Positions 8,922 through 17,805 of a DNA stretch of 64,000 bases are shown in pieces (position 1 is the stretch's first letter; every line of letters starts with the position of its first letter). The translations under genes and the position numbers were made by a program. Origin of the DNA: Streptomyces sp. SA15 (GTDB lineage: Bacteria; Actinomycetota; Actinomycetes; Streptomycetales; Streptomycetaceae); the NCBI RefSeq assembly GCF_002291145.1, contig NZ_NTGE01000099.1:303957-367956 (forward strand). The letters run 5' to 3'. A model generated the notes under the pieces. The model was not told the DNA's origin, did no database searches, and saw nothing but the letters and a program-made list of their open reading frames with translations.

Positions 8922-11378
8922 ATGCCTGTCACCGCTGTCTCCACAGCGCCCACCCCCGTATCCACCGCCCCCCGACCTCGCGGTCTTCGCGCCAACCCGT
9001 GGCTGACGCTGGTCGCCGTCGCGTTCGGCCTGTTCATGGTCGGCCTCGACGGCTCCGTCGTCTCGATCGCCAACGCCGAGATCGCCCGCGACCTGAACGC
9101 CACCACCGCCGAACTGCAGTGGGTCACCAACTCCTACCTGCTCGCCCTCGCCGCCGCCCTCATCCTCGGCGGCAAGCTGGGCGACCGCCTCGGGCGCCGT
9201 ACGGTCTACCTCGTCGGCGTCGTCGGATTCACCGGCGCGTCCGTCGCGATCGGCCTCGTCGGCTCGATCGAGGGCGTCATCGCCTTCCGCGCCGTACAGG
9301 GTCTCTTCGGTGCGATGCTCATGCCCAACACCCTCGCGCTGTTGCGCGCCGTGTTCCCGCCGAAGAAGTTCGGCATGGCGGTCGGCATCTGGGCGATGAT
9401 CTCGTCCGTCTCCACCGCGCTCGGCCCGATCGTCGGCGGACTGCTCGTCGAGCATGTCAACTGGGAGTCCGTCTTCTACATCAACGCCCCCATCGGCGTC
9501 ATCGCCCTCGTCTTCGGCCTCGTGGTGCTGCCGCAGTCCAGGAACGAGGCGGCCGCGAGCGAGAAGTTCGACGTGCCCGGCGTCGTACTGCTGGCGGGCG
9601 GACTGCTCGCCGTCGTCTTCGGCGTCGTCAAGGGCGAGACATGGGGCTGGACTTCGGCCGGCACGCTCGGCGCGATCGCCGGGGGCCTGGTCGTCCTGGT
9701 CCTCTTCGGCTGGTACGAGACCCGCGTCGCGCACCCTCTCCTGCCCATGCGCCTGTTCCGCAACCCGGCCCTGACCATCGGTACGGTCGTCACCGCGCTG
9801 AACTTCTTCATCCTGCTCGGCGTGATCTTCTTCGTGATGCTGTACCTGCAGAACGTACGCGGCTTCACGCCCGTCGAGGCCGGTGTGCGCACCCTGCCCC
9901 TCAGCCTCGTCTCCATGGTGGCCTCGCCGCTCGGCGCGAAGCTCACCGAGAAGTTCGGCCCCCGCCTGACCATGCCGCTGGGGATGGTGCTGCAGGCCGG
10001 CGCCGCGTTCGCGATGCTCTCGTGGAGCGCCGACTCCTCGTACGCCACCATGTGGCCGCCGTTCGCCGCGCTCGGCCTCGGCGTCGGCATGGTGATGTCC
10101 GCGTCCTCCGACGCGATCGTCGGCAACGCACCCGTCCAGGACGGCGGCGTCGCGGGCGGCCTGCAGGCCACCTCACTGCAGATCGGCGGCGCGCTCGGCA
10201 CCTCGGTGCTCGTCTCGATCATCAGCAGCCGCGTCGGCTCCACACTCACCGACTCGCTGACCGACGCGGGTGTGCCCGGCCCGGTCGCCGCTCGTCTCGA
10301 GGAGGCGAAGGACGCGGTCGCGATGGGCGTCGCCCCGGTCACCGACGCGATGCCCGCACAGCTCAGGGCGGCCGTGACGGAGGGCAGTCAGACCGCCTTC
10401 ATGAACGGCGTCCACACGGCCGTCCTCGTCACCGGCATCCTCGCCCTCGTCGGCGCCGCCCTCGCGGCGCTCGGTCTGCGCCGCCGCGGCGACGACGAGA
10501 AGGTGCCGGACCCGGTCGTCTCCTCGGCCACGCGGACCGTCGACACCCCGGTCCAGCCGCTCTCCGCGGCCGTCCCGGCGGCGACCGCGAGCGTCTCGGC
10601 CGAGGTCCCGTCCTTCGGCGGCATACCGGTCGGCGGCCACGTCCGCGGCGCCGAGTCCGCGCCCGTGCCGCGGGCCACCGTCACCCTGATCTCGCTGGGC
10701 GGGCGGCAGTTGGGCCGTGCGGTGGCCGGGCCGGACGGCTCGTACCAGGTGGACGCGCCTGGCGTCGCCAGTTATGTGCTCATCGCCTCCGCCGACGGCT
10801 ACCAGCCGCAGGCGTCCACGGTCGTGGTCGGCGGCGAGCCGGTCTCGTACGACATCCTGCTCTCCGGCACCAGCGGCCTGCTCGGCACGGTCAGGTCGGC
10901 CGACACCAAGGAGCCGGTCGTCGGCGCCCTGGTGGTCGCGGCCGACGTGCGCGGCGAGGTGGTCGCCACCGGACTCACCGGCGCGGACGGCGTCTTCTCC
11001 TTCGCCGAGCTGGTGCCCGGCCAGGTGACCCTCGCGGTGACCGCGGCCGGGTACCGGCCCATCGCGCTGCCCGTAGAGGTCGCCGCGCAGGGCGTCACCA
11101 GGAGCGAGGTCGAGCTGTCCTCCGGCTCGCAGGTGCAGGGCGTGGTCACGGCTGCGGGCCGGCCGCTGAACGACGCGCGGGTCACGCTCGTCGACGCGGC
11201 CGGCAACGTGGTGGCCACCGCGACCACCGGCGAGGACGGCGGCTACGCCTTCACCGACCTGGACGGCGGCGAGTACACGGTCATGGCGACCGGATACCCG
11301 CCGCGGGCCACCCACCTGACCGTGCACGGCTCCGGCGTGAACGGCCACGACATCGAGCTCTCCCACCCGGGCGAGTGA
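8922..11378 (+). CDS. DHA2-type MFS transporter fused to three CarboxypepD_reg-like repeats
   Basis: An 818-residue protein. Residues 20-525 are a 14-segment drug:H+ antiporter (EmrB/QacA type), with LDGSVVSIANAEIARDL in the first helix, GGKLGDRLGRR (motif A) and GPIVGGLLVEHVNWESVFYI (motif C and following). Residues about 566-818 are extra and contain three tandem repeats of 75-85 residues of the carboxypeptidase regulatory-like/transthyretin-like type, each with a (A)GPDGSYQV / GADGVFSF / GEDGGYAF turn. With 14 membrane segments the C-terminus should be cytoplasmic, unusual for domains mostly found outside cells. A regulator of the MarR family precedes it. A GC-rich hairpin follows. Confidence 0.93.
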   Translation: MPVTAVSTAPTPVSTAPRPRGLRANPWLTLVAVAFGLFMVGLDGSVVSIANAEIARDLNATTAELQWVTNSYLLALAAALILGGKLGDRLGRRTVYLVGVVGFTGASVAIGLVGSIEGVIAFRAVQGLFGAMLMPNTLALLRAVFPPKKFGMAVGIWAMISSVSTALGPIVGGLLVEHVNWESVFYINAPIGVIALVFGLVVLPQSRNEAAASEKFDVPGVVLLAGGLLAVVFGVVKGETWGWTSAGTLGAIAGGLVVLVLFGWYETRVAHPLLPMRLFRNPALTIGTVVTALNFFILLGVIFFVMLYLQNVRGFTPVEAGVRTLPLSLVSMVASPLGAKLTEKFGPRLTMPLGMVLQAGAAFAMLSWSADSSYATMWPPFAALGLGVGMVMSASSDAIVGNAPVQDGGVAGGLQATSLQIGGALGTSVLVSIISSRVGSTLTDSLTDAGVPGPVAARLEEAKDAVAMGVAPVTDAMPAQLRAAVTEGSQTAFMNGVHTAVLVTGILALVGAALAALGLRRRGDDEKVPDPVVSSATRTVDTPVQPLSAAVPAATASVSAEVPSFGGIPVGGHVRGAESAPVPRATVTLISLGGRQLGRAVAGPDGSYQVDAPGVASYVLIASADGYQPQASTVVVGGEPVSYDILLSGTSGLLGTVRSADTKEPVVGALVVAADVRGEVVATGLTGADGVFSFAELVPGQVTLAVTAAGYRPIALPVEVAAQGVTRSEVELSSGSQVQGVVTAAGRPLNDARVTLVDAAGNVVATATTGEDGGYAFTDLDGGEYTVMATGYPPRATHLTVHGSGVNGHDIELSHPGE

Positions 11379-11383
11379 CAGAA

Positions 11384-11426
11384 ACCGGGCTGGGCGCGCC
11401 TGGAGCGCAGGTGCGCCCGGCCCGGT
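11384..11426 (+). terminator. Hairpin after the MFS fusion gene
   Basis: ACCGGGC...GGGCGC pairs with GCGCCC...GCCCGGT, with a further CCTG/CAGG pair inside, starting 5 bases after the MFS stop. There is no U-tract, as is usual in streptomycetes. Confidence 0.55.
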
Positions 11427-11574
11427 CGGGAAGATCCCGGACCGGCGGTCGGTAACGGCAGGGGGGCAGGGGACACCCGCACGCCGTCGTCACGGTGACC
11501 GACATGACCGCGCCCAGATGCTGCGGGCCGAGACCGACGACGACCGTCGCCCTCACCTTCCCCCTGTGCGGTCC

Positions 11575-12183
11575 TTACTCACCCCGCCAGATGTTGTCGA
11601 AGGCCGCCTCGTCGAGGGCTCGCCGCTGCCGTTCGGCCTCCAGACCCCTTACCGCGTCATGGACGGCGGCGAGCACGGTCGCCACGGCATCGTCGGCCAC
11701 GCCTGGTGACTCTCCGGTCGGCTTGTCGCCGATCCCGACGGCCGCCGCGAGGGCGGCGATGACGGGCTCGTCCGACGCATAGCGGTTCGCCGCGTGGCGG
11801 CGTGCGGGCGAATCCACCAGCACCAGGTGAGTGGGCTGGAAGATCATCCAGCGGCGGTGGCGTTGCCGACTGAGCTGCCCTTCCGCTTCAAGGGCGGCCA
11901 GGTAGGCCGCGGACAGGTCGCGGCCCCTGCGCCACAGCCAGTCGTCGACCGAGTCGTACGGCGCTTGTCGCGCGAGCGAGGACGCAGCCTCGTCCAACAT
12001 CCGATCAGCCACGGTGAGCCGGCCACTCGGCACGATGTGATCATCGGCCAGTGTGATGGCTTGCGCATCCAGGAGGTCGATCAGCTCGGCTCCCGCGAGC
12101 GCGAGTGACAGATCACCTCGTTCCAGGGCGCGACCGGCGGCCAGGTCCATGGTGATGATCAAAAGGTCCCGTGGCGTGGTCAT
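11575..12183 (-). CDS. GPP34 family phosphoprotein
   Basis: A 202-residue protein of the GPP34 (Golgi phosphoprotein 3-like) family, with the typical start TTPRDLLIITMDLAAGRALERGDLSLALAGAELIDLL and a helical body. The eukaryotic relatives bind phosphatidylinositol-4-phosphate; the many actinobacterial copies have no established function. ATG 12183 was chosen because GGAG lies six bases upstream; an in-frame GTG at 12195 is a less likely start. The gene stands alone and converges on the MFS gene. The 195 bases before it (11379-11574) hold only the MFS hairpin. Confidence 0.88.
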   Translation of the reverse strand: MTTPRDLLIITMDLAAGRALERGDLSLALAGAELIDLLDAQAITLADDHIVPSGRLTVADRMLDEAASSLARQAPYDSVDDWLWRRGRDLSAAYLAALEAEGQLSRQRHRRWMIFQPTHLVLVDSPARRHAANRYASDEPVIAALAAAVGIGDKPTGESPGVADDAVATVLAAVHDAVRGLEAERQRRALDEAAFDNIWRGE

Positions 12184-12547
12184 GAATGGCTCCACCTCAC
12201 CTCAAGGAACTGGAGGCGAGCGACGCGGTGCGCCGGGTGTACCTCGGCCCGCCGGAGATACTCCCATACGAGCCTACGGAGCCAGGACGACAGCCGCACC
12301 CCGTCCACGCCCGGCGTTGGTCGTGCGGCGAACCGTGTCGGCGACCGCGTGGGCGACCGCGTCACGGACCTCGGATCAGATTCCGTAGCGTCCTTCGTAC
12401 TTGTCGAGGATCGCGAGAGCCTGCCCCTTCATGCGGTTCTCCGCACGAGATCTCGCGATCTCAGCAATCTGGGACGGGGTAGCACGCTCAGCACCGGACA
12501 CCTCCGACGACCTGGAGTTCCTCGTGCTTGATCCCTCTGCCGCACAC

Positions 12548-12650
12548 GTGTCGACCCACCCTTTGATCCAGCGGCTGAAAGCCCTGGACCTGCCCGCTGA
12601 AGACTTTGCCGTCCATGGCAGCGGCCCCATGCTGGTCGAGCGCGTCGTAG
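12548..12650 (+). pseudogene. 5' fragment of a nucleotidyltransferase-like gene
   Basis: From GTG 12548 the frame reads STHPLIQRLKALDLPAEDF then AVHGSGPMLVERV and then loses similarity where the tetR 3' end begins. The LPxxDFxVxGSGPML pattern resembles the N-terminus of small nucleotidyltransferase-like proteins (start plus the G-S active-site turn). Everything downstream is missing. The surrounding 12184-12665 holds no intact gene that I can support. Confidence 0.35.
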
Positions 12651-12665
12651 CGGATGCCCCATCCG

Positions 12666-13364
12666 TCAGCCGCTCTTCCCCGGCTCCGGTGCGGTGCTCC
12701 CCGCCGGGCTGCCGCGGAGCATGGCCCGGTAGAGGGCGTCGTGCTCGGGCGAGGCGGGCAGGGGGCCCCGGGCCGGGGCCTCGAAGGACTGGACGAACAG
12801 GGCGACGACGCGTCGCCAGGCGTCGGGCGCGGCCTCGCCGCAGGCGTTGATGACGCCGGCGTTGGCCATGTGGATCAGCACCAGGTCCGAGGGGTCGAAG
12901 TCCTCGCGCAGACGGCCCGTCGCCTTGGCGCGGTCGATGAGCCGCACCATGGCCTCGTACGCCTCGTTGCGGCGCTGCTCCAGGGCCTTGGCGGTGGGGA
13001 AGGTCGTGGTCAGGACGTCGGCGAAGCCGTAGTCGGCGGCCTGCATCGCGCAGGCGGTCTCGATGTAGCCGATGAAACCGTGCCAGGGGTCGGGGTCGTC
13101 GAGGGCGACGGCGACCGCGTCGGCGTAGGCGTCCATGCGGTCGGAGAAGACGGCGGCGACCAGGTTCTCCTTCGCGGGGAAGTGGCGGAGGATGGTGGCG
13201 ATCCCCACTCCCGCCTCGCGAGCCACGGAGGCCATGGAGGCGTTCAGGCCGTCACGCCCGAACACCGTGCGCCCGGCGGCGATGATCTTCCCCCGGTTGC
13301 GCTCGGCGTCACTGCGCAGCGGCGGGGCGGCGGGCTCGTCGGGGTGCTGGGCGCCAGGGGTCAT
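12666..13364 (-). CDS. TetR/AcrR family transcriptional regulator
   Basis: A 232-residue regulator. The N-terminal HTH spans about residues 20-65 (KIIAAGRTVFGRDG, then MASVAREAGVGIATILRHFPAKENLVAAVF). The C-terminal ligand domain resembles the SbtR-like type common in Streptomyces. The ATG at 13364 is preceded at close range by TAGACT on the coding strand, so a short or absent leader is possible. No obvious partner gene is adjacent: upstream is the 3' end of a response regulator and downstream is remnant DNA. Confidence 0.9.
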   Translation of the reverse strand: MTPGAQHPDEPAAPPLRSDAERNRGKIIAAGRTVFGRDGLNASMASVAREAGVGIATILRHFPAKENLVAAVFSDRMDAYADAVAVALDDPDPWHGFIGYIETACAMQAADYGFADVLTTTFPTAKALEQRRNEAYEAMVRLIDRAKATGRLREDFDPSDLVLIHMANAGVINACGEAAPDAWRRVVALFVQSFEAPARGPLPASPEHDALYRAMLRGSPAGSTAPEPGKSG

Positions 13365-13490
13365 GCCGGCCAGTCTAGCGATCGGATTGACCTATCCATT
13401 TTGGCGGTACTGGGCAGCGACCCGGTCCCCTGCCACGGAGCCCACGCAGGAGCCCCGTTAGCAGGTCGCTGGTGCGAACAAACCTCGCAG

Positions 13491-14180
13491 TCAGGCGAGT
13501 TCGTCACCTTCCAGCCGATAACCCTGCCCCCGCACCGTGGTGATCCTGGACGCCCCCAGCTTGCGGCGGAGGTAACGGACGTACACGTCGACGACGTTGG
13601 AGCCCTCCGACGCCTCGTACCCCCAGACGTCGGAGAGCAGGTCCTCCCGGCTGAGCACGCTGCCGGCGTTGCGCATGAGGTGTTCCAGCAGGGTGGCCTC
13701 CCGGGCGCTGAGCCGGGTGATCCGGCCGTCGACATAGGCCTGGCGGGTGCGGGTCTCCAGGGCGATTCCGGCGCGCCGCAGGACGGAGCTGTCGCTCTCG
13801 CGCAGGCGCAGGCGCAGGCGGACGCGGGCCAGGAGCTCTTCGAAGCTGAAGGGTTTGGTCATGTAGTCGTCGGCGCCGCCCTCCAGGCCGTACACCGTGT
13901 CGGCGACGGTGTCCCGGGCCGTGAGGATGATGACCGGGAGGGCACTGGACGCCGCGCGGAGGCGGGTGACGACGGTGAAGCCGTCCTCGCCGGGCAGTCC
14001 GACGTCCAGGATCATGAGGTCGTATCTGCCGGACATGGCCGCGCGCCGGGCCGTCTCCCCGTCGGTGACGACGGTGGTACGGAAGCCGTGGGCGGTGAAG
14101 CGTTCCGACAGGTTGGCGGCTATGTGGGCCTCGTCCTCGGCGATGAGGAGGTGGCGGCGGGACTGTCTGCTCTCGGTCAT
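13491..14180 (-). CDS. OmpR/PhoB family response regulator
   Basis: A 229-residue DNA-binding response regulator. The receiver domain has the acidic pair AEDEAH near residue 15, phospho-acceptor Asp59 in LMILDVGLPGEDG, Thr in LTARD and Lys in MTKPFSFEEL. The C-terminal winged-helix domain has LLEHLMRNAGSVLSREDLLSDVW, NVVDVYVRYLRRKLG and VRGQGYRL. Its ATG overlaps the stop of the histidine kinase gene as ATGA, so the two are translationally coupled and should form a phosphorelay pair. Confidence 0.95.
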   Translation of the reverse strand: MTESRQSRRHLLIAEDEAHIAANLSERFTAHGFRTTVVTDGETARRAAMSGRYDLMILDVGLPGEDGFTVVTRLRAASSALPVIILTARDTVADTVYGLEGGADDYMTKPFSFEELLARVRLRLRLRESDSSVLRRAGIALETRTRQAYVDGRITRLSAREATLLEHLMRNAGSVLSREDLLSDVWGYEASEGSNVVDVYVRYLRRKLGASRITTVRGQGYRLEGDELA

Positions 14181-15667
14181 GGTTTCCGGGGGCCGCCGTT
14201 CAGGGCGTGCGTGATGCGGGGGATGCGCAGGGTGAAGGTCGCGCCCCGGCCCGGGCTGCTGTCCACCTGGATCTCGCCGTGGTGCGCCTCGGCGATGGCC
14301 TTGACGATGGCGAGTCCGAGCCCTGCCCCGGTTCTGCCGCGGTGTTCCTCCGCCCTCGTGAACCTCTCGAAGATGCGTTGCTGGTCGGCGAGCCGGATGC
14401 CGGGGCCGGTGTCCTCGACCCACAGTTCGACCATGTCGGCTCCGGCCCGGCCGCCGATCCGGATACGGCCGTGTTCCTCGGTGTGCTGAGCGGCGTTCTG
14501 GGCGAGTTGGATCATGGCCTGGGTGAGGAGCTGACGGTCGGCGTGGAGGGTGTCGCGGTGCGGGTTCTCCACGAAGTCGAGAAGCCAGCGGCGTTCGGCC
14601 AGCGCGGCGGCCTTCACGTACACCTCCTCGATCAGTTCGGAGAGGCTGAGGTCCTCGGGGCGCAGGGCGTCCGGGCGGCGGGCCTTGGCCAGCATGAGGA
14701 GTTCCTCCGCCATGCGGTGCATACGGTGCAGTTCGTCGGTGATGACCGCGACCGTCCGGTCGCGGGCCGCGGGGTCGTCGGGGATGGTCTCCAACTGGCT
14801 GAGCGCGATGGTGATGGGGGTGCGCAGTTCGTGGCCCACGTCGTTCATGAACTGCCGCTTGGTAGTGAAGGCGTCGTCCAGGCGGTCGAGCATGTCGTTG
14901 AAGGTTCCCGCCAGTTGGCCGATCTCGTCCCTGTCCTGGACGGGGATGCGGCGGGTGATGTCCGACTCGTGGATCGAGCGGGCGGTGTCCCGCAGGACCC
15001 GCAGCGGCGCGACGATACGGCTGGCGAAGATCCAGCCGACGCACGCGGAGAGCAGCAGGGCGCCGAGACCGAGATAGATCTGGGTGCGGATCGAGCCGTT
15101 GATGTGGTCGCGTTCCTGCTGGGTGAAGTTGGCGATGACGAGCACGCCCCGCGCGGAGTCGCCCGCCACCGTGACCGGCACGGCCACGAACCGCACGGAG
15201 CCCGCCGGGCTCTTCGCGTCCCCGTAGGAGGGTGAGCGGACCGCGGCGGCCCTGCCCATCAGCGCGCGGTCGGTGTCCAGGCGGGTCGGCGGCTGCTCGG
15301 CGGAGCGGCGGTACGGATCTCCGTCGACCAGGGTGATCAGGGTCTGGCCGTGTTCCGGTATGTAACCCTCCAGGTAGGCGACGAAGAGTGCGCGGACCCC
15401 GCCCGGGGGCGGCCCCGAACCGCCCGCGGTATCGGTCGCGAAGGAGCGGAACGCCTCGAGGTCGTGGGCGAGTTCGCGGTCGACGCGTTCGTTCAGGCGG
15501 GCCGTGAGGAGGAACGATTCCGCGCCGGTGAGGCTCGCCAGAGTCAGCCCGACGAGCAGCAGCATCCGTCCGAGCAGGCGCGCGCGGATCGAGCGCAGGG
15601 GGTGGCGCCGGGGCATGGCGACGGCCTGCTGTGCGGGTGGGGGCTCAGTCGTCACCACCGGCGCCAT
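14177..15667 (-). CDS. Sensor histidine kinase
   Basis: A 496-residue membrane kinase. It has two membrane segments (about 28-50 and 195-215) flanking an extracytoplasmic sensor region, then HAMP (SRIVAPLRVLRDTARSIHES), an H-box FMNDVGHELRTPI near residue 275, and a HATPase domain with N-box LAQNAAQHTEEHG, G1 VEDTGPGIR, F-box IFERFTR and G2 GAGLGLAIVKAI. Its start lies 23 bases inside the gene for the small secreted acidic protein and its end overlaps the response regulator start, so all three are one transcription unit. The exported neighbour may be part of signal sensing; this is inference from position. Confidence 0.94.
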   Translation of the reverse strand: MAPVVTTEPPPAQQAVAMPRRHPLRSIRARLLGRMLLLVGLTLASLTGAESFLLTARLNERVDRELAHDLEAFRSFATDTAGGSGPPPGGVRALFVAYLEGYIPEHGQTLITLVDGDPYRRSAEQPPTRLDTDRALMGRAAAVRSPSYGDAKSPAGSVRFVAVPVTVAGDSARGVLVIANFTQQERDHINGSIRTQIYLGLGALLLSACVGWIFASRIVAPLRVLRDTARSIHESDITRRIPVQDRDEIGQLAGTFNDMLDRLDDAFTTKRQFMNDVGHELRTPITIALSQLETIPDDPAARDRTVAVITDELHRMHRMAEELLMLAKARRPDALRPEDLSLSELIEEVYVKAAALAERRWLLDFVENPHRDTLHADRQLLTQAMIQLAQNAAQHTEEHGRIRIGGRAGADMVELWVEDTGPGIRLADQQRIFERFTRAEEHRGRTGAGLGLAIVKAIAEAHHGEIQVDSSPGRGATFTLRIPRITHALNGGPRKP

Positions 15668-16106
15668 CGTCGTCTCCGTCGTCGGATGCGGGTGTGCTCG
15701 GCGTTCCGGAGGTGGTCGGCGCCGTGGGGGTGGGTGCCGGATCGTCGTCGGACACCACTCCGGCGGGGACGGGGGACTGCGGTGACACGGGCTTCGCCGT
15801 GGGCGTCCGGTCGTCGGTGTCTTCGTCGTCCGGCGGAGCGGGGGCGGGGTCGAGGTCGGCCGCGTCCTCGTCCGCGTCCGAGGGCCGTGCCGTCGCGTCG
15901 GGGGACGGTGACCGGGCCGGGGTGTGCTCCGCCGCTCCCCCGCCCGGCGGCACGGCGCTGTGCGCGGGGGCCGGTCCAGTGGTCCGGCCTACGACGACGG
16001 GGTCGCCGAGATCGGGAGGCGGCGCCTGGTGAGCACCGGCGACGGGTATTCCGACGAGCAGAACGGCGCCCACGGCTATGGCGGCGAGACGCTGGCTGCG
16101 GGTCAC
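15645..16106 (-). CDS. Small secreted acidic Pro/Asp-rich protein
   Basis: A 153-residue protein with an N-terminal signal sequence (SQRLAAIAVGAVLLVGIPVAGAHQA) and a low-complexity remainder rich in Pro, Asp, Thr and Ala, ending in an Asp/Gly tail (ASDDGDDDGAGGDD). I do not recognise a domain. The GTG start overlaps the stop of an upstream small frame as GTGA, and the 3' end overlaps the histidine kinase start, so it belongs to the kinase operon. Disordered exported proteins encoded beside sensor kinases may act as accessory or sensing partners, but nothing in the sequence proves this. Confidence 0.7.
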   Translation of the reverse strand: MTRSQRLAAIAVGAVLLVGIPVAGAHQAPPPDLGDPVVVGRTTGPAPAHSAVPPGGGAAEHTPARSPSPDATARPSDADEDAADLDPAPAPPDDEDTDDRTPTAKPVSPQSPVPAGVVSDDDPAPTPTAPTTSGTPSTPASDDGDDDGAGGDD

Positions 16107-16300
16107 GCGGGTACGACCTCCTCGATGCTCTCGGCGTTCTCGATGTTCTCGGCGCTCTCGGCGCTCTCGGCGTTCTCGGCGTTGTTCTCGATGCTCTCGA
16201 CGTTCGTGGTTCTACGGAGAGGTATCAACAGCTCCCGGCAGCGGCATGCTCTGCGCGTTACCCGCTCCTGAACATTGCGTGCGGGGGCGGCCGTAAACAT
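16103..16300 (-). CDS. Short frame encoding Glu-[Asn/Ser]-[Ala/Ile] tripeptide repeats
   Basis: An open frame of up to 65 codons ends in a GTGA overlap with the next gene. Its last third encodes about nine tripeptides of the form (A/I/V)-E-(N/S), written by 9-base repeats between 16125 and 16205. The start is uncertain: the ATG at 16300 lies inside a 25-bp tandem duplication, and a TTG near 16232 after GGGAG is an alternative. The stop/start overlap supports translation; the repeat composition would also arise by slippage. It resembles no family I know. Confidence 0.35.
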   Translation of the reverse strand: MFTAAPARNVQERVTRRACRCRELLIPLRRTTNVESIENNAENAESAESAENIENAESIEEVVPA

Positions 16301-16320
16301 TGCGTGCGGGGGCGGCCGTA
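16271..16320. repeat. Perfect 25-bp tandem duplication
   Basis: Two identical adjacent 25-base units (16271-16295 and 16296-16320), each starting AACATTGCGTGC and ending GGCGGCCGTA, separate the SulP gene 3' end from the two-component operon. They duplicate the ATG of the upstream small frame. Confidence 0.9.
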
Positions 16321-16342
16321 CAGCGCCGCCCCCGCGTCCCGC

Positions 16343-17797
16343 TCAGCCGGCCATGATGACCTTGGCCGACGCGTTGTCGGCCACTCCGTGCCGCTGCGCC
16401 CAGTTCTCCAGGGCCGTACGGCAGGCGTGGTCGAGGTGGTGCACCCGGGACAGGTTCAACTCGACGGGGCGGTCCTGCGGAATCGCCTCCAGGGCGTCGA
16501 GGATCTTCGGCAGCCGGAGGAAGGTCGCGTTGCCGCTCAGGTGGGCCTGCACGGGTCCCGCGCCCTTGTCGACGATCTCCAGCTTGACGTGGGACGCCTC
16601 CCAGGCCGTCTTGGCCACGGCGAGCGCGAGCCCGATCAGTACGCCCTCGAACATGCTGATCGCGACGATCGACACCGCGGTGACGACGAGGATCACGGCC
16701 TCGCCGCGGTGCCCGCGCCACAGGGCGACGAGTCCCTTCGCGGGGATCAGCTTGAAGCCGGAGTACACCAGGACGGCCGCGAGCGCCGGGATGGGGATGA
16801 CGCCCAGCGCGGCCGGGAGCAGCGCCGCGAACAGCAGCAGCCAGGCGCCGTGCATGACCCGGGAGGCCTTCGTCCGCGCCCCCGCCTGGACGTTCGCCGC
16901 GCTGCGCACGATCACCGCGGTCATCGGCAGCGCGCCGAGCAGACCGCAGACCGTGTTGCCCACGCCCTGGGCCATCAGCTCCTTGTCGTAACTCGTGCGC
17001 GGGCCGTCGTGCAGCCGGTCCACGGCCGCCGCGCTGAACAGGCTCTCCGCCGAGGCGATCAGTGTGAAGGCGAGGACGGTGCTCACCAGCCCGACATCCG
17101 CCAGGTCCGCGAATCCGGAGGGTGCGGGCGGCTGGATCGCCGAGACCAGCCCGTGCACGGTCACCTTGGTAACAGGGAGGGCGAAGGCCAGCGAGGCGGC
17201 GGTGGCGAGCGCGACCGCCGCGAGCGGGCCGGGCACGACGCGTACCTTCTTCGGCAGCCTCGGCCACAGCACCAGTACGGCGATGGTGCCCACGCCCAGC
17301 AGCAGGGACGCCACGGCCGAGGCGGAGTGCAGCGAGTCGACGAGCAGCTCCGGAAGCCCGGCGATCTTGTCGATGCCGGAGGACGGAGCCTTGCTCTGCG
17401 TCATCGCGTACAGCTGGCCGGCGATGAGCACCAGGCCGATCCCGGCGAGCATGCCCTCGACCACGGCGACGGAGATGGCCCGGAACCAGCGCCCCCAGCG
17501 CAGCGCCCCCATGCCGAGCTGCAACAGGCCCGTGGCCAGCACGATCACCCCGAGCGCCCCGAGCCCGTGCTCGTGCACGGCCTCGAAGACCAGCACGGTC
17601 AGCCCGGCGGCCGGGCCCGACACCTGGAGGCTGCTGCCCGGCAGCAGGCCCGTGACGAGTCCGCCGACGATGCCGGTGACGATGCCGAGTTCGGCCGGCA
17701 CCCCGGACGCGACGGCCACGCCGACGCACAGCGGCAGGGCGACCAGGAACACGACGACGGAGGCCGCGAAGTCCTGCTTGAAGTAAGCGGTGTTCAT
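16343..17797 (-). CDS. SulP (SLC26) family anion transporter with STAS domain
   Basis: A 484-residue transporter. Residues 1-385 form the SulP membrane domain, with DFAASVVVFLVALPLCVGVAVASG at the first helices, GSSLQVSGPAAGLTVLVF in the substrate-site half helix and SAESLFSAAAVDRLH. About residues 395-480 are a short cytoplasmic STAS-like domain (VQAHLSGNATFLRLPK, VELNLSRVHHLDHA). It is transcribed just after a beta-carbonic anhydrase (8-bp gap), the arrangement seen for BicA/Sbt-like bicarbonate uptake proteins, so HCO3- is the most likely substrate. ATG 17797 was used because homologues start MNTAYFKQDF. Confidence 0.93.
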   Translation of the reverse strand: MNTAYFKQDFAASVVVFLVALPLCVGVAVASGVPAELGIVTGIVGGLVTGLLPGSSLQVSGPAAGLTVLVFEAVHEHGLGALGVIVLATGLLQLGMGALRWGRWFRAISVAVVEGMLAGIGLVLIAGQLYAMTQSKAPSSGIDKIAGLPELLVDSLHSASAVASLLLGVGTIAVLVLWPRLPKKVRVVPGPLAAVALATAASLAFALPVTKVTVHGLVSAIQPPAPSGFADLADVGLVSTVLAFTLIASAESLFSAAAVDRLHDGPRTSYDKELMAQGVGNTVCGLLGALPMTAVIVRSAANVQAGARTKASRVMHGAWLLLFAALLPAALGVIPIPALAAVLVYSGFKLIPAKGLVALWRGHRGEAVILVVTAVSIVAISMFEGVLIGLALAVAKTAWEASHVKLEIVDKGAGPVQAHLSGNATFLRLPKILDALEAIPQDRPVELNLSRVHHLDHACRTALENWAQRHGVADNASAKVIMAG

Positions 17798-17805
17798 CGG
17801 ATGCC

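Noticed and set aside
12376..12630. Minus-strand 84-codon ORF ending LAILDKYEGRYGI
   Set aside because: The last 40 residues look protein-like but there is no RBS, the first half is run-out across a nucleotidyltransferase remnant, and I know no matching family.
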